Assembly (NCBI GenBank): GCA_964605665.1
Contig: CAZSDP010000009.1
Span: forward strand, 82,660-146,659
Reading direction: 5' to 3'
Length of the DNA: 64,000 bases
Source: CAZSDP01 sp964605665
Lineage (GTDB): Bacteria; Planctomycetota; UBA8108; UBA1146
The notes below the pieces were generated by a model. The model did no database searches and was not told where the DNA came from. It was given only the letters and a program-made list of their open reading frames with translations. Shown in pieces: positions 8,850 to 17,962 of this stretch. The position numbers and the translations under genes were made by a program. The first letter of the stretch is position 1. Each line of letters starts with the position of its first letter.

Positions 8850-9812
8850 ATGCCACTAGAACCGACCGACAACTCTCCAACGCGCGAGCAAATCGATGAG
8901 ACCACCGAAACACCAACGGAAAAGGTCACCTCTCCGCAAAAAGAGACCGGCTCGACCTTTGTTCAAAGACCGACCCCCCAAGCGACCGAGTTGTCTTCGG
9001 GGCAAAGCATCCACGATCTTGAAGAGCCAACTGCCGATGTGAAGACCCGAGTCCGCGCTCCATCGACCAACATCTCTGCGGAGTGGGTGTACGCTATGGT
9101 CGATGATGATCAGTCGAAGTCCTCAACGGAATGGGGGATCTCTTCCGGAGAACCGAAAGAGGTCCAAATTTCGGGGACACAGATTCCAGATCGTAGCGAG
9201 GAAGAAACCGATCGATATCAAGAGACCATCGTCACGAATTCGGTCCAGATTCCCGCAATTCCTGAAGAGGGAGAGCTCAATTCAAATCAGGGATGGCAGA
9301 TTGCGGGTTCGATCGGGGCCGCTTCCGATCAGAGCGAGTCTGTTGAAACCTCCATCACGCCTCCTTCTTTGGTCGAAGCTGACGGTGTGGAGGACACCTC
9401 CACAGAGAATTCCACGACTGAATTCTCTCCGCGTTCAGCTCCACTGACAGACACCATCGAGTGCGCAGCCCTCACCACGACGATCGAAGCGCAACAAGAG
9501 AACGAGACCGAGAAGCGTCACGACCAATCTCCTGCCGAACGCCGAAAACGCTCGACACCTCAAGAGCGTGTATACGTGGTCGCGTATCAGGGAAACTGGC
9601 TCGGGACTTATCGCAGCAGCAAGCGGATTCAAAACAAGACCGCCTATCTGCGAGTCGCAGAACAGCTCGCCGCTGAGATCGATCAGTTCGATCTGCAACA
9701 GTTGAAGCTCTTCAAACTGACCGAAGTCGTCCTCAAACAACCGATCGAGTTCGCGGGCGCGCAGGGCTATCAGGCATTTTCTGGGGGAGGGCCCACGCTC
9801 CTTCAAGATTGA
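8850..9812 (+). CDS. Protein of unknown function: acidic disordered region plus small conserved-looking C-terminal domain
   Basis: 320 residues. I do not recognise a family. ATG 8850 is chosen because AAGGA lies just upstream and because the sequence before it has no protein character. Residues about 1-260 are rich in Thr, Ser, Glu and Pro with no hydrophobic core, so probably disordered. The last 65 residues, from RVYVVAYQGNWLGTYRSSK to KLTEVVLKQPIEF, alternate hydrophobic and charged residues and look folded. There is no signal peptide or membrane helix. The protein ends in GGGPTLLQD. It is divergent from mutS and is not in an operon. Confidence 0.7.
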   Translation: MPLEPTDNSPTREQIDETTETPTEKVTSPQKETGSTFVQRPTPQATELSSGQSIHDLEEPTADVKTRVRAPSTNISAEWVYAMVDDDQSKSSTEWGISSGEPKEVQISGTQIPDRSEEETDRYQETIVTNSVQIPAIPEEGELNSNQGWQIAGSIGAASDQSESVETSITPPSLVEADGVEDTSTENSTTEFSPRSAPLTDTIECAALTTTIEAQQENETEKRHDQSPAERRKRSTPQERVYVVAYQGNWLGTYRSSKRIQNKTAYLRVAEQLAAEIDQFDLQQLKLFKLTEVVLKQPIEFAGAQGYQAFSGGGPTLLQD

Positions 9813-9931
9813 GCGTGCTGCACCCAACCCTTGATTATCTAAGAAGTAATGGCAGGTGTGGACCGTCCGGTCGTCGCCCTACCGCCGAATCTGTAAAGAA
9901 TTCGGGAGTTCCGAGGCCGAGGGCTATATCC

Positions 9932-9966
9932 CACGCCCCCTGCCGGATATCCTTGAGGGGGCTGTG
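9932..9966 (+). terminator. GC-rich hairpin, possible terminator
   Basis: GCCCCCT pairs with AGGGGGC around a 14-nt loop, and CAC/GTG extends the stem by three pairs past one bulged T. There is no T-run after it, so it may be a structured RNA element rather than an intrinsic terminator. Confidence 0.35.
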
Positions 9967-10181
9967 AATCGAGTGATCCGCAGTCCCTTGGGCCACCGAT
10001 CTACCGATCCAATTTTTGGAGCGGTGGGGTCATCTGTCGGCCTCTGAAAACAGCCGGTTTTTGCTTCTTCCTCTCCCTGTTCATCCGGGCTCTCGAACAG
10101 TCCGAAGTCCAGGATTCTAGAGGAAGGAATGCTCGCCCAGATCGCCGGCAGAACGAGGCCGCTTTGATCCTTCGTGTCAGG

Positions 10182-10209
10182 CTCATCGTGTCGTACTCAT
10201 CGTGTCGTA
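10182..10209. repeat. Two perfect tandem copies of a 14-bp unit
   Basis: CTCATCGTGTCGTA is repeated twice without a gap, just before the P-domain gene. It is one of several such short duplications in this window. Confidence 0.9.
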
Positions 10210-10279
10210 AGGTGTGATTCCAGATACCGATTCAACTTTCCATCATCTTTTTGATTCTCAAAACCCCAAGTGGGGTTGG

Positions 10280-13200
10280 ATGAGCAGAGCTGGAGGGCTC
10301 GTGACTAAACTCTTGAATGAGTTCGTGCCGTTTTCTGAAACAGTACGCGGTTCGGTAAATCGACGTGATTCGGTCCATCGCTATGAGGTTCGATCTGCAC
10401 TCCGCAGCATCCAAGTGGGGTTCTGTCTCCTCCTCTTGCTGATCGCGGGATCTCCGCCCACCGCATTCGCAGACACCTCTGATTGCAATACTCTCAGTCC
10501 ACCACCACCGATCTCTGAAAACTCCGCGACTCCCACCGAAGACGTGATTTCCATCACCGTCTCTGAAACCGTGGTTGACGTCGACGTTTCGGTCAACCTC
10601 ACTCACGACTACATCGATGACGTCGAGCTCGACATCATCTCACCTGCTGGCACGGTGGTTCGACTTCACGACCGAACGGGAACCGCGGACTTCATCATCG
10701 TCAGCTTCGACGATCAGGGAGTCCCCAACGGCTCGGTCGAGTTTGATTCCGGCTGTGCTGTACAGCCGTCGGGACCCGGCACATTCAGTAATTTTGCCGG
10801 AGAAGATACCGCCGGAGATTGGACGATCCGCGCCTTCGACTCCTTCCCCGGTGGAGCAACCGGATTCATTTCGGAGTGGTGCCTCAACACCTACAACACC
10901 GCTGTGAGCAGCCCGGTCCTTCCCGTCACCAGTCTCGTGTGCTCCTCGACGAGTGGCACCGGGGTGGTCGACGTCACCTGGAGCAACCCCCAAACCTATT
11001 CCGCGATCGATATCGTCTCCGGGGGCACGGTGCTGACATCGCTTCCCGGTACCGCAACCAGCTACTCATCGGGACAACTCCCCTTCGGAGTTCCCGTTGA
11101 GTTCTGTGTGCAACCCCAGATTCTCGGAGCGATCCCCTGCTTCTCGCCATGCGTTTCGATCACGCCACAGTCAACTCCGGCGGATGTCGAAGCTTGCCAA
11201 GTTTCGGGGCTGGTGGTCTCGAACAGCCTTCCCCCCACACTTGACACCATCGACATCACCGACGACATCGTGATCGCCGACCTTCAAGTTCAAATCGACA
11301 TCACCCACCCCTTCCTGGGTGACGTCGCCGTCGACCTTTCTCATGGCCCAGTCACCGTTCGGCTCCATGACGAAGATGGCGGACCACAAACTCGCATCCA
11401 AACGACATTCTGGGATCTAGGGATCCCCAATGGTCAGGGAAGCTACGACTGTGGTTGCCTGATGCAGCCTCCCCCGCCAGGGAATCTCTCCAGCTTCTTC
11501 GGCCTTTCGACAATCGGCGCTTGGACCCTTCGCGTCGAAGATGTTTGGACAGGGCCCACCAACATCGGTGAGCTCGCCAGTTGGTGCATCCGCGCCTTCG
11601 AAACAGGTAGCGTCAACCAGCTCGACTGCCAAACGACTTCCGGCTCCGACGTCGCCAACGTCTCTTGGGTCAATCCTCAACCGTTCGATTCAATCAACGT
11701 GTTTGTGAATGGTGTACAAGAAACGACGCTTCCCGGAACCGCGACCAGCTACACCACCCTCAATCAAACGATTCCATCGACCGCAACAATCTGCATCGAA
11801 CCGATTCTTGCGGGCGCTGCGCTGCCGCAAAATTGCTGCGAAGCGGATTTCTTCGTCGAACCAGTGGTGATCGACGACTGCACCAGTACCTCAGGTACTG
11901 GTGAAGCTCAGCTCTCTTGGGCAAATCCGATCACCTACGATTCGATCAATATCTATCTGAACGGGCAGATTCTGACCACGGTTGCGGGAACCGACACCAG
12001 CTACCTCGCCACCGGAATCGCCACCACCCCGTTGACGGTCGCGGAGTTTTGTCTCGAGGGCATTCAGAACAATGCTGCCGCAGCCCAGATTTGTTGCAGC
12101 GTCCCGGTGCTCCCAACCGCGGATCTCGAGGTCTGCCGCATTCCTCCGACTCCCGTTCCCGTCAATCAGAGCGTCAGTCCGATCACCGATGTCATGCTCG
12201 TTCCTTCCACTCTGCTGATCGGAGAGTTGGAAGTTCTCATCGACATCCAGCACACCTTCGTCGGAGATCTGATCGTCGACCTCTCTGGACCGAATGGTGC
12301 CGGAGTGCGCTTGCACGATGAGCAAGGAAACGATGAAGACGACCTCGTGGCTCTGTTCAGCGATAACGGATCCGCAAACGCTGCTCCCTACGATTGCGGC
12401 TGCGTGATGCAGCCTTCTGGGCCAGGGATGCTCGCGGACTTCGCCAACATCTCCGCGCTGGGAGCCTGGGTCCTCAGAATTGAAGACACCTTCCCCGGGA
12501 ATACCGGGTTCATCGACAAGTGGTGCTTGAGAGCAACGGCGGGCTGCCAGATATTGCCCCCCGCAAACCCTGCCTGCTCCTCCACCGGAACCGAGATCCT
12601 CGTCGAGTGGACCAACCCGGTCGCCTATGACTCGATCGAGATCGAACGGGGTGGTGCGATCATCGCGACCTTGCCAGGAACCGCGACGAGCTATCTCGAT
12701 CTCTCTCCTGGTCCAGGCGAGCAGACCTATCGAATTCTCGGTGTGGACGTTGCTCAAGGTTGTGCCAATGGCAGTGTCGAAGCATTCGGCGGATCTGGCA
12801 TTACCGACCTGATTTACTCCGGAGACTCTGGAGGAACCAACGATAGCCCCGCACTCCTCGCTCAGGCACTCGCCACCAATGGTCGTTTCCCGATGGTGGT
12901 CGAGAACTTCGATGCAGCGGCACTCGACGCTGTCGGAACCTTCGATATGATTTGGATCTGCTTGGGGACTTATCCCAACGAAGCAGAGCTGAGTTCCGCT
13001 GAAGCGTTCTTCCTCGCGGAGCTTCACACCGGCGACATCGGGTTGAATGGAACGATTGAAAACGATCCGAAACCTGTTTACCTCGAAAGCGCAGATCACT
13101 GGGCATTCGACCCGCCGACCACATTTGAAGACTACGACGGGGTAGAGAATTTCTCGTTCGGAAATCTGCAGAACGGAAATGACTCTCTCACCGATTTGGT

Positions 13201-13801
13201 CGGTCTCGACACAGGGCTTGGTCTCGACCTCACCAATCTGGACTCCACCTATCTTCAAGACTCCGGGGCGAATGACTACAGCGACCGAATTGTTCCCTGC
13301 AACGTCAATCCCGACCTCGGTGGTAATGCATCCGCTGTCACCTGGACCTCTGACGAGTTCGGAAACATCTACAATGTGGGAGTGTTCTACGCGAGCACGA
13401 TCGCACCGGTGATCACCCAAACTTGGGAGTTTGGTGGGTATCAGGGAGATCCGTTCAATCTCGCCAGCGTCTACGTGAATGCGCTGTCATCGACGCCTCC
13501 GCCGCCACCGTCCGATCAGTTCGTCCGTGGTGATACCAACGACGACGGTTCGGTAAATGTGGGTGACGTCGTCTATCTGCTCAATTCGCTCTTCGTCACC
13601 GGTTCGCCTCAACTCAATTGCCAACGCGCAGGCGACGTCAACGATGACGAGACGACGAATGTCGCGGATGCGATCTTCTTCCTGAATGCTTTGTTCGTGC
13701 TCAATTCCCCTCCGATTCCATCGCCAAATGTCGCCACCGGTTGTGGGATTGATCCGACTCCAGGAAATCAGGAGTGCCTCACCACACAAAACTGTCCCTA
13801 G
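10280..13801 (+). CDS. Large secreted protein: three P-domain-like repeats, glutamine-amidotransferase-like module, dockerin-like C-terminus
   Basis: About 1173 residues, with a signal sequence (hydrophobic run FCLLLLLIAGS after a long polar N-region). Three proprotein-convertase P-domain-like units (about residues 70-205, 300-440 and 615-750) share the pattern ISHTYxxDLxxxLxSP...VRLHD...G...C..QPSGPG.L..F......GxWxLRxxD..P...G.xxxWCL. They are separated by fibronectin-like segments with LPGTATSY. Residues about 842-1070 form a module also found in the protein at 62381. The end (about 1079-1172) has a paired dockerin-like calcium repeat, GDTNDDGSVNVGDVVYLLNSL and GDVNDDETTNVADAIFFLNAL. No catalytic protease domain is present, unlike many P-domain proteins. 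ATG 10280 is preferred, but GTG 10214 and GTG 10301 are possible. It is probably exported to the surface or periplasm. Confidence 0.8.
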   Translation: MSRAGGLVTKLLNEFVPFSETVRGSVNRRDSVHRYEVRSALRSIQVGFCLLLLLIAGSPPTAFADTSDCNTLSPPPPISENSATPTEDVISITVSETVVDVDVSVNLTHDYIDDVELDIISPAGTVVRLHDRTGTADFIIVSFDDQGVPNGSVEFDSGCAVQPSGPGTFSNFAGEDTAGDWTIRAFDSFPGGATGFISEWCLNTYNTAVSSPVLPVTSLVCSSTSGTGVVDVTWSNPQTYSAIDIVSGGTVLTSLPGTATSYSSGQLPFGVPVEFCVQPQILGAIPCFSPCVSITPQSTPADVEACQVSGLVVSNSLPPTLDTIDITDDIVIADLQVQIDITHPFLGDVAVDLSHGPVTVRLHDEDGGPQTRIQTTFWDLGIPNGQGSYDCGCLMQPPPPGNLSSFFGLSTIGAWTLRVEDVWTGPTNIGELASWCIRAFETGSVNQLDCQTTSGSDVANVSWVNPQPFDSINVFVNGVQETTLPGTATSYTTLNQTIPSTATICIEPILAGAALPQNCCEADFFVEPVVIDDCTSTSGTGEAQLSWANPITYDSINIYLNGQILTTVAGTDTSYLATGIATTPLTVAEFCLEGIQNNAAAAQICCSVPVLPTADLEVCRIPPTPVPVNQSVSPITDVMLVPSTLLIGELEVLIDIQHTFVGDLIVDLSGPNGAGVRLHDEQGNDEDDLVALFSDNGSANAAPYDCGCVMQPSGPGMLADFANISALGAWVLRIEDTFPGNTGFIDKWCLRATAGCQILPPANPACSSTGTEILVEWTNPVAYDSIEIERGGAIIATLPGTATSYLDLSPGPGEQTYRILGVDVAQGCANGSVEAFGGSGITDLIYSGDSGGTNDSPALLAQALATNGRFPMVVENFDAAALDAVGTFDMIWICLGTYPNEAELSSAEAFFLAELHTGDIGLNGTIENDPKPVYLESADHWAFDPPTTFEDYDGVENFSFGNLQNGNDSLTDLVGLDTGLGLDLTNLDSTYLQDSGANDYSDRIVPCNVNPDLGGNASAVTWTSDEFGNIYNVGVFYASTIAPVITQTWEFGGYQGDPFNLASVYVNALSSTPPPPPSDQFVRGDTNDDGSVNVGDVVYLLNSLFVTGSPQLNCQRAGDVNDDETTNVADAIFFLNALFVLNSPPIPSPNVATGCGIDPTPGNQECLTTQNCP

Positions 13802-13857
13802 ATGAGGCTTGGTCAGCGACTCAGCGCTGGAACGGTACTAAAACTCGGTTAGTATGG

Positions 13858-13891
13858 GCAGGAGCGTCGCAATGCTATGCGACGCTCCTGC
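13858..13891 (+). terminator. Strong hairpin after the P-domain gene
   Basis: A perfect 14-bp stem, GCAGGAGCGTCGCA pairing with TGCGACGCTCCTGC, closes a six-base loop (ATGCTA) and is followed by TTCTACATTT. It lies 57 bases after the stop codon. Confidence 0.8.
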
Positions 13892-14039
13892 TTCTACATT
13901 TGGGCGCTTCCACATCCCGGTTAAAGGTCTGAATCTAGCGCTCTCTTAGAGAAAACAATCTCGCAGCGAAAACAGTGTCTCAGCAAAGAGTCTGCTTCGA
14001 CGAGAAGCGAACGACACACCCTCCCTACAGGAGGTCTCA

Positions 14040-16388
14040 TTGCCTGGAGCCATCGCCAATATTTTCGATCTTGGGGACCGGCCCGCCGAGCTCAACAAGC
14101 GCTCGCACCAGCGGCACCACTCCTTTCGAGCTTCCGCTCTCCTTTTTCTCTCAACTCTCCTCTTCACTTCCCTCTCGATACCGACTCCAGGGCACGCAGC
14201 TGAACTCAATGGGTTCAGCCGGGGAGACTGCAATGGAGACACTCTTTGGGATCTCAGTGATCCGATCGGCCTCCTCCACTATCTGCTGATCGAGGGACCC
14301 TCCCCACGCTGTTCCGATGCTTGCGACATCAATGATGACGGGATGCTCGACATCTCTGACGGAATCTACGCATTGGGCGGGCTCTTCGGAGTGGGCGCTC
14401 CACCGCTCGCCCCATACCCAGATTGCGGTCACGACGAAACCGCAGACTCTCTTCGGTGTGAAATGCCTCCCTGCCCAATCGCAGAGATTTCTACGTGGCG
14501 ATCATTCACCGCCCCGACCGGCCGAGTGGCGAGTCCATACAGCGCTCAACTTCCGACGAGAGTTCTCTCAGAACTCCGATTGACCAATACGGAAGAGGTG
14601 ATCGTTCCAGAGTTACTCTTACAGTCGTGGGGAATCTCCGCTGCTTCTCTGCTTCCACCGGGATTGTCCCTCGAGCAATCCACTGGGCGCTTACTGGGAA
14701 TTCCTACCGAGCCGGGAGTATTCACCTTCTTCATCTGGGGACGCGACGAGCTCGATGATTTTCACTCGATCCGAGTCGACCTCGCGATCTTCACGATCTC
14801 CGAAACAGAAGTGATCTCCGGTCAGGACTTCAGCAATCCAGGAGAGTACACCGTCGAAACGTTGTCCGACATTTTCCTGCACACTCATCAGCTACCTTGG
14901 CCTCCCCCCTATGAACTTTGGAATTGCAATCCAAGTCCACCTCCGGTCGAGTCCTTGACTCAAGGGAAGTTGGTTCAGATCTACCACCCGGTGGGCTCTG
15001 CACACCTGACACCACTCGTGGTCTTTCATCACGGCGCTGGTTTTAGTCACCTCAACTATGATTCGCTCTTGAGGCATCTCGCAAGCTACGGCTTTACCGT
15101 CATGAGCGTGAGCGACTTCTACTCTTATGGCACCTACACTTCTTACTACTGCTGGGGAGGGCACCTCGAAGGAGCGAAGGTACTGAAGACCGTCCGAGAT
15201 CGCCTCGAGTCTGCTGCTCTAGATCCAGCGTACCCTCTCTACGGGACGATCGATTTCAGTCGGGTCTTCTATGCCGGCCACTCTCGAGGCGGGGCGAGCG
15301 CAATCCTCGCTTGTGAACTCGACCCGACCGCTTCCGGAGCAATCGCCCTTCAGCCGACGGATGCCAGAGGTGACAGCTACCTCGGGACCACCAATCGTTG
15401 GGAGACCTTGCCGGAGATCCCGCTCCTCATCATGACCGCGGAACAAGACTTCGATACGGTGTTCCCCTGGGCTGAGCGTCTGATCGAACGGACCACCGGT
15501 CCGACCGTGATGGCCACCATCTACGGTGGGTGCCACGGATACACCACCGACGAAAACTCGCTCGGTTGCCTCAATTGTCAGTGGGCTCCAACGGCTCCCC
15601 TGGTGGACCAGTGCACCTATATCTCTCGCGAGTTACAAAGTCTCCTCACGCGCCAAATGGCGGTGGCATTCTTGCGCCGACACGGACAGCTCGATCTCTC
15701 CGTGGAAGGATTGTTATATGGAGCTGAGTGGCAAGGGTCACCCTACCTGGCGGTCAGTGGAAGTCGCAATTTCTCGCCGGTAACTTGGATCGATCAATTC
15801 TCCACGTTTCCGATTCATCAACTCGGTCAGTCCTGGATGAGTACCGGGCTGGGGACCTTTGGAGTCGGCTCTTGCTACGACTCCCCCTCACCGAACAACT
15901 TTCCGCCATTGCCAATCGAAAATCTTGTGATCGAGCTGCTTCCATCTTCGCCGCTGACGCTCTTCACTCACTTCTCAGATCCAACGAGTGGTGGCGCTGA
16001 TTTGGGGCTCGATGTTTCGACTCATCAACAGCTGCTGTTCAGAATAAAAAATCACGATCGCTGGCAGCTCGTGGATAACTTCGGCTTCGGCTGGCTCTCT
16101 GCGTCGATAGAGTTGATCGACACGAGTGGAGAGGGTGCGACAGTTTTGCTCGACGACTACTTGCCGCAAGCGGAGTTCCATCCCGAGTCTCTTGGCAATC
16201 AGGGCGCGGTCACCCTCAAAGCTCAGAGGTTCATCAATGTGCGGATTCCACTAAGTGAGTTTCTTGCCTCGAATCCGGATCTCCAACTCAATGCGCTCGA
16301 TATGGTGCAGATTCAACTGGAGACTTCAACAACGTCAGCACTCACCACAACACCGATCATCGGGATCGACGATCTTCGGTTCGAGTAG
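14040..16388 (+). CDS. Secreted alpha/beta-hydrolase with N-terminal dockerin-like repeats
   Basis: 782 residues. The TTG start at 14040 is decided by AGGAGGT at 14029-14035. A signal peptide (LLFLSTLLFTSLSIPTPGHA) is followed by a dockerin-like pair, GDCNGDTLWDLSDPIGLLHYL and CDINDDGMLDISDGIYAL (about residues 60-110), and an Ig-like segment (LPPGLSLEQSTGRLLGIPTE). The catalytic domain has VVFHHGAGFSH, the nucleophile elbow GHSRGG with Ser415, Asp470 (AEQDFD) and His499 (GGCHG). The order and spacing are those of lipase, PAF-acetylhydrolase and dienelactone-hydrolase-like enzymes. The last 200 residues are beta-rich. The oxyanion stretch HHGAG resembles secreted polyester or lipid esterases, but the substrate cannot be read from sequence. 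A dockerin-like repeat at the N-terminus is unusual; it is C-terminal in the other two copies here. Confidence 0.8.
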   Translation: MPGAIANIFDLGDRPAELNKRSHQRHHSFRASALLFLSTLLFTSLSIPTPGHAAELNGFSRGDCNGDTLWDLSDPIGLLHYLLIEGPSPRCSDACDINDDGMLDISDGIYALGGLFGVGAPPLAPYPDCGHDETADSLRCEMPPCPIAEISTWRSFTAPTGRVASPYSAQLPTRVLSELRLTNTEEVIVPELLLQSWGISAASLLPPGLSLEQSTGRLLGIPTEPGVFTFFIWGRDELDDFHSIRVDLAIFTISETEVISGQDFSNPGEYTVETLSDIFLHTHQLPWPPPYELWNCNPSPPPVESLTQGKLVQIYHPVGSAHLTPLVVFHHGAGFSHLNYDSLLRHLASYGFTVMSVSDFYSYGTYTSYYCWGGHLEGAKVLKTVRDRLESAALDPAYPLYGTIDFSRVFYAGHSRGGASAILACELDPTASGAIALQPTDARGDSYLGTTNRWETLPEIPLLIMTAEQDFDTVFPWAERLIERTTGPTVMATIYGGCHGYTTDENSLGCLNCQWAPTAPLVDQCTYISRELQSLLTRQMAVAFLRRHGQLDLSVEGLLYGAEWQGSPYLAVSGSRNFSPVTWIDQFSTFPIHQLGQSWMSTGLGTFGVGSCYDSPSPNNFPPLPIENLVIELLPSSPLTLFTHFSDPTSGGADLGLDVSTHQQLLFRIKNHDRWQLVDNFGFGWLSASIELIDTSGEGATVLLDDYLPQAEFHPESLGNQGAVTLKAQRFINVRIPLSEFLASNPDLQLNALDMVQIQLETSTTSALTTTPIIGIDDLRFE

Positions 16389-16435
16389 CGTTCGACGGCG
16401 GCTGAGGTTGCTCCTCTCTCGAGTCTTGGTGATCT

Positions 16436-17791
16436 TCAGGTTCGACGCCGTACACCTCGGCCCAATGCGAAACAGAGGAGCCCGATCACCACGAGAGGCC
16501 ACTTTGGCAGTCTGCCAGAGAGGCTGTCCTCAGTTATCTCCTCGGTGGAGTCGGCACGTTGTTCTTCATCGCGCACGACCTGCTGGCTCGGCGATACGAT
16601 CTCACTTTTCGAGATCGACTCTTTCGAGGCCACAGATCGCACTGCAGACTCCTCCACTTGCGCTTTTGCGCTGATCAATCGAGGTGAGCCTGAGGATGCG
16701 GTCGTCACGTCTCGTGAAAATGTTGCTTCCGAAACTTGCCCACTGACGACTTCGATCTGTTCCCCTCCCCCAGCAGAGATGCGGGGCGAGACGGCTATCT
16801 TCAAGTCCTGGGTGCCTCCCGACTCCATCGTCGATTCTTCAGCTTTCGGAAGATCGTGAGGAATTGCCGCGAGAAGTCGACTGGTGAAGGTGACCGCTTC
16901 CTCTGCGGTCAACAATCGCGCCGCAACGCGTTGATAGTGATCGGCAACATATTCGATTTGCTCTTTGAGCTGACGCCCCTTGAGGTTGCCTTGACGAGAG
17001 TCTTCTTCCAATCTCTCCAGAGATTCTCGTCGGTGGGAGAGAGACTTCGCTAACCTCTCCAAATCGAGCTGCGCCTCTTCGACCTCGACTGCGAGATCTC
17101 GGAGTTTCCGCTTCGACCCGGCGCTCGTTTCCAATCGTTCAGCGATCCGCGCCAATGTCTCCACGGCGAGAGCTTGTGTCGCTTCGAATCGTTGATCGAG
17201 CTCACGGCTCAATGCACGAAGGGCCCGCTCGGTTTGAGGGAGTTTCGCTCCTCGCTCAACCCCCTTCGCGCGCCCTTCTCGACTCGCTCCTGAGCTCCGC
17301 CGAGAGCCTCTTTCACTCTCTTCTCGTTCCAATCGGGCCGCTGCACGCTCGGCGGCACGACGGCGACGCCGCTCTTCACGTTGGACCTCTCGAGAAGCGA
17401 TCGCGGTGCGTCGCTCCTCTTCGATCTTTGACGCTTTTTCGGCAGCGATCGGCTGAGCATCGAGAAAGTCTTTCGTCGGGATGGTCAGCTCATAGTAGTT
17501 GGCCAACTGGTCACTGAACAAGCGCAGGCGAACCGATTCGCCATCAACGAAGACCGTCCCTATCGCCTGCCGCTGCTCTCCTCCCCGAAGGAAATCGATG
17601 AGCTCTAACTTCGATTCCTCAGGACTTGCGACCGCATCTTGAAGGTGGAGAGGACTCAGAATGAGTAAAAAACAGATCCACACTCGCCACCGAGCAAGAG
17701 CTTGCCCACTGAAAACATCGGCACTCAGAAGATCGGCACTCAGAAGACCAGCACGTACGGAATCTCTGCGAGAACACGGGATCAATCGCAT
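16436..17791 (-). CDS. Exported coiled-coil protein with C-terminal membrane anchor
   Basis: 451 residues, family not recognised. ATG 17791 has TGGAG seven bases upstream. A hydrophobic signal segment (WRVWICFLLILSPLHL) lies near residues 36-51. It is followed by a small domain (about 60-115) with FVDGESVRLRLFSDQLANYYELTI, then a long Arg/Glu-rich coiled coil (about 125-300) with a low-complexity RR/EE stretch, a Ser-rich linker, and a C-terminal helix PLVVIGLLCFALGRGVRRRT. The signal peptide at one end and the arginine-capped helix at the other suggest a periplasmic rod anchored in the membrane. A 15-bp duplication in its 5' end yields LLSADLLSAD. It lies just downstream of the FHA-kinase on the same strand, so the two may be co-transcribed. 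Confidence 0.65.
   Translation of the reverse strand: MRLIPCSRRDSVRAGLLSADLLSADVFSGQALARWRVWICFLLILSPLHLQDAVASPEESKLELIDFLRGGEQRQAIGTVFVDGESVRLRLFSDQLANYYELTIPTKDFLDAQPIAAEKASKIEEERRTAIASREVQREERRRRRAAERAAARLEREESERGSRRSSGASREGRAKGVERGAKLPQTERALRALSRELDQRFEATQALAVETLARIAERLETSAGSKRKLRDLAVEVEEAQLDLERLAKSLSHRRESLERLEEDSRQGNLKGRQLKEQIEYVADHYQRVAARLLTAEEAVTFTSRLLAAIPHDLPKAEESTMESGGTQDLKIAVSPRISAGGGEQIEVVSGQVSEATFSRDVTTASSGSPRLISAKAQVEESAVRSVASKESISKSEIVSPSQQVVRDEEQRADSTEEITEDSLSGRLPKWPLVVIGLLCFALGRGVRRRT
17717..17746. repeat. Two perfect tandem copies of a 15-bp unit inside a gene
   Basis: ATCGGCACTCAGAAG occurs twice in tandem. On the minus strand it encodes a repeated Leu-Leu-Ser-Ala-Asp just before the signal helix of the coiled-coil protein. 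It is in frame because the unit is a multiple of three. Confidence 0.85.
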
Positions 17792-17962
17792 CGCGGCTCC
17801 ATTTCCATCCGGACGCCGTTCCCACGTAGCTCTCTCCAAAAGAGGAAGGGTGGCTCAATGCTACGGGTTCCCCGAACGACGCTGCTCGTCTCTCATCCCC
17901 GGAGACGAAGCCGACTTGATTGTAAGGGGTCAAATGGCAAATGCGAGCACGTAGATCAGTGC

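Larger units (their letters stand above)
9813..10279. other. 467-base intergenic region with one hairpin and a 14-bp tandem duplication
   Basis: No gene or tRNA recognised. It contains a hairpin at 9932-9966 and a direct duplication at 10182-10209. The reading frame of the downstream P-domain gene can be extended into it as far as a GTG at 10214, without a ribosome site. Confidence 0.5.

Noticed and set aside
11891..13420. 509-codon minus-strand frame
   Set aside because: Antisense to the P-domain protein, whose repeats and signal peptide are convincing.
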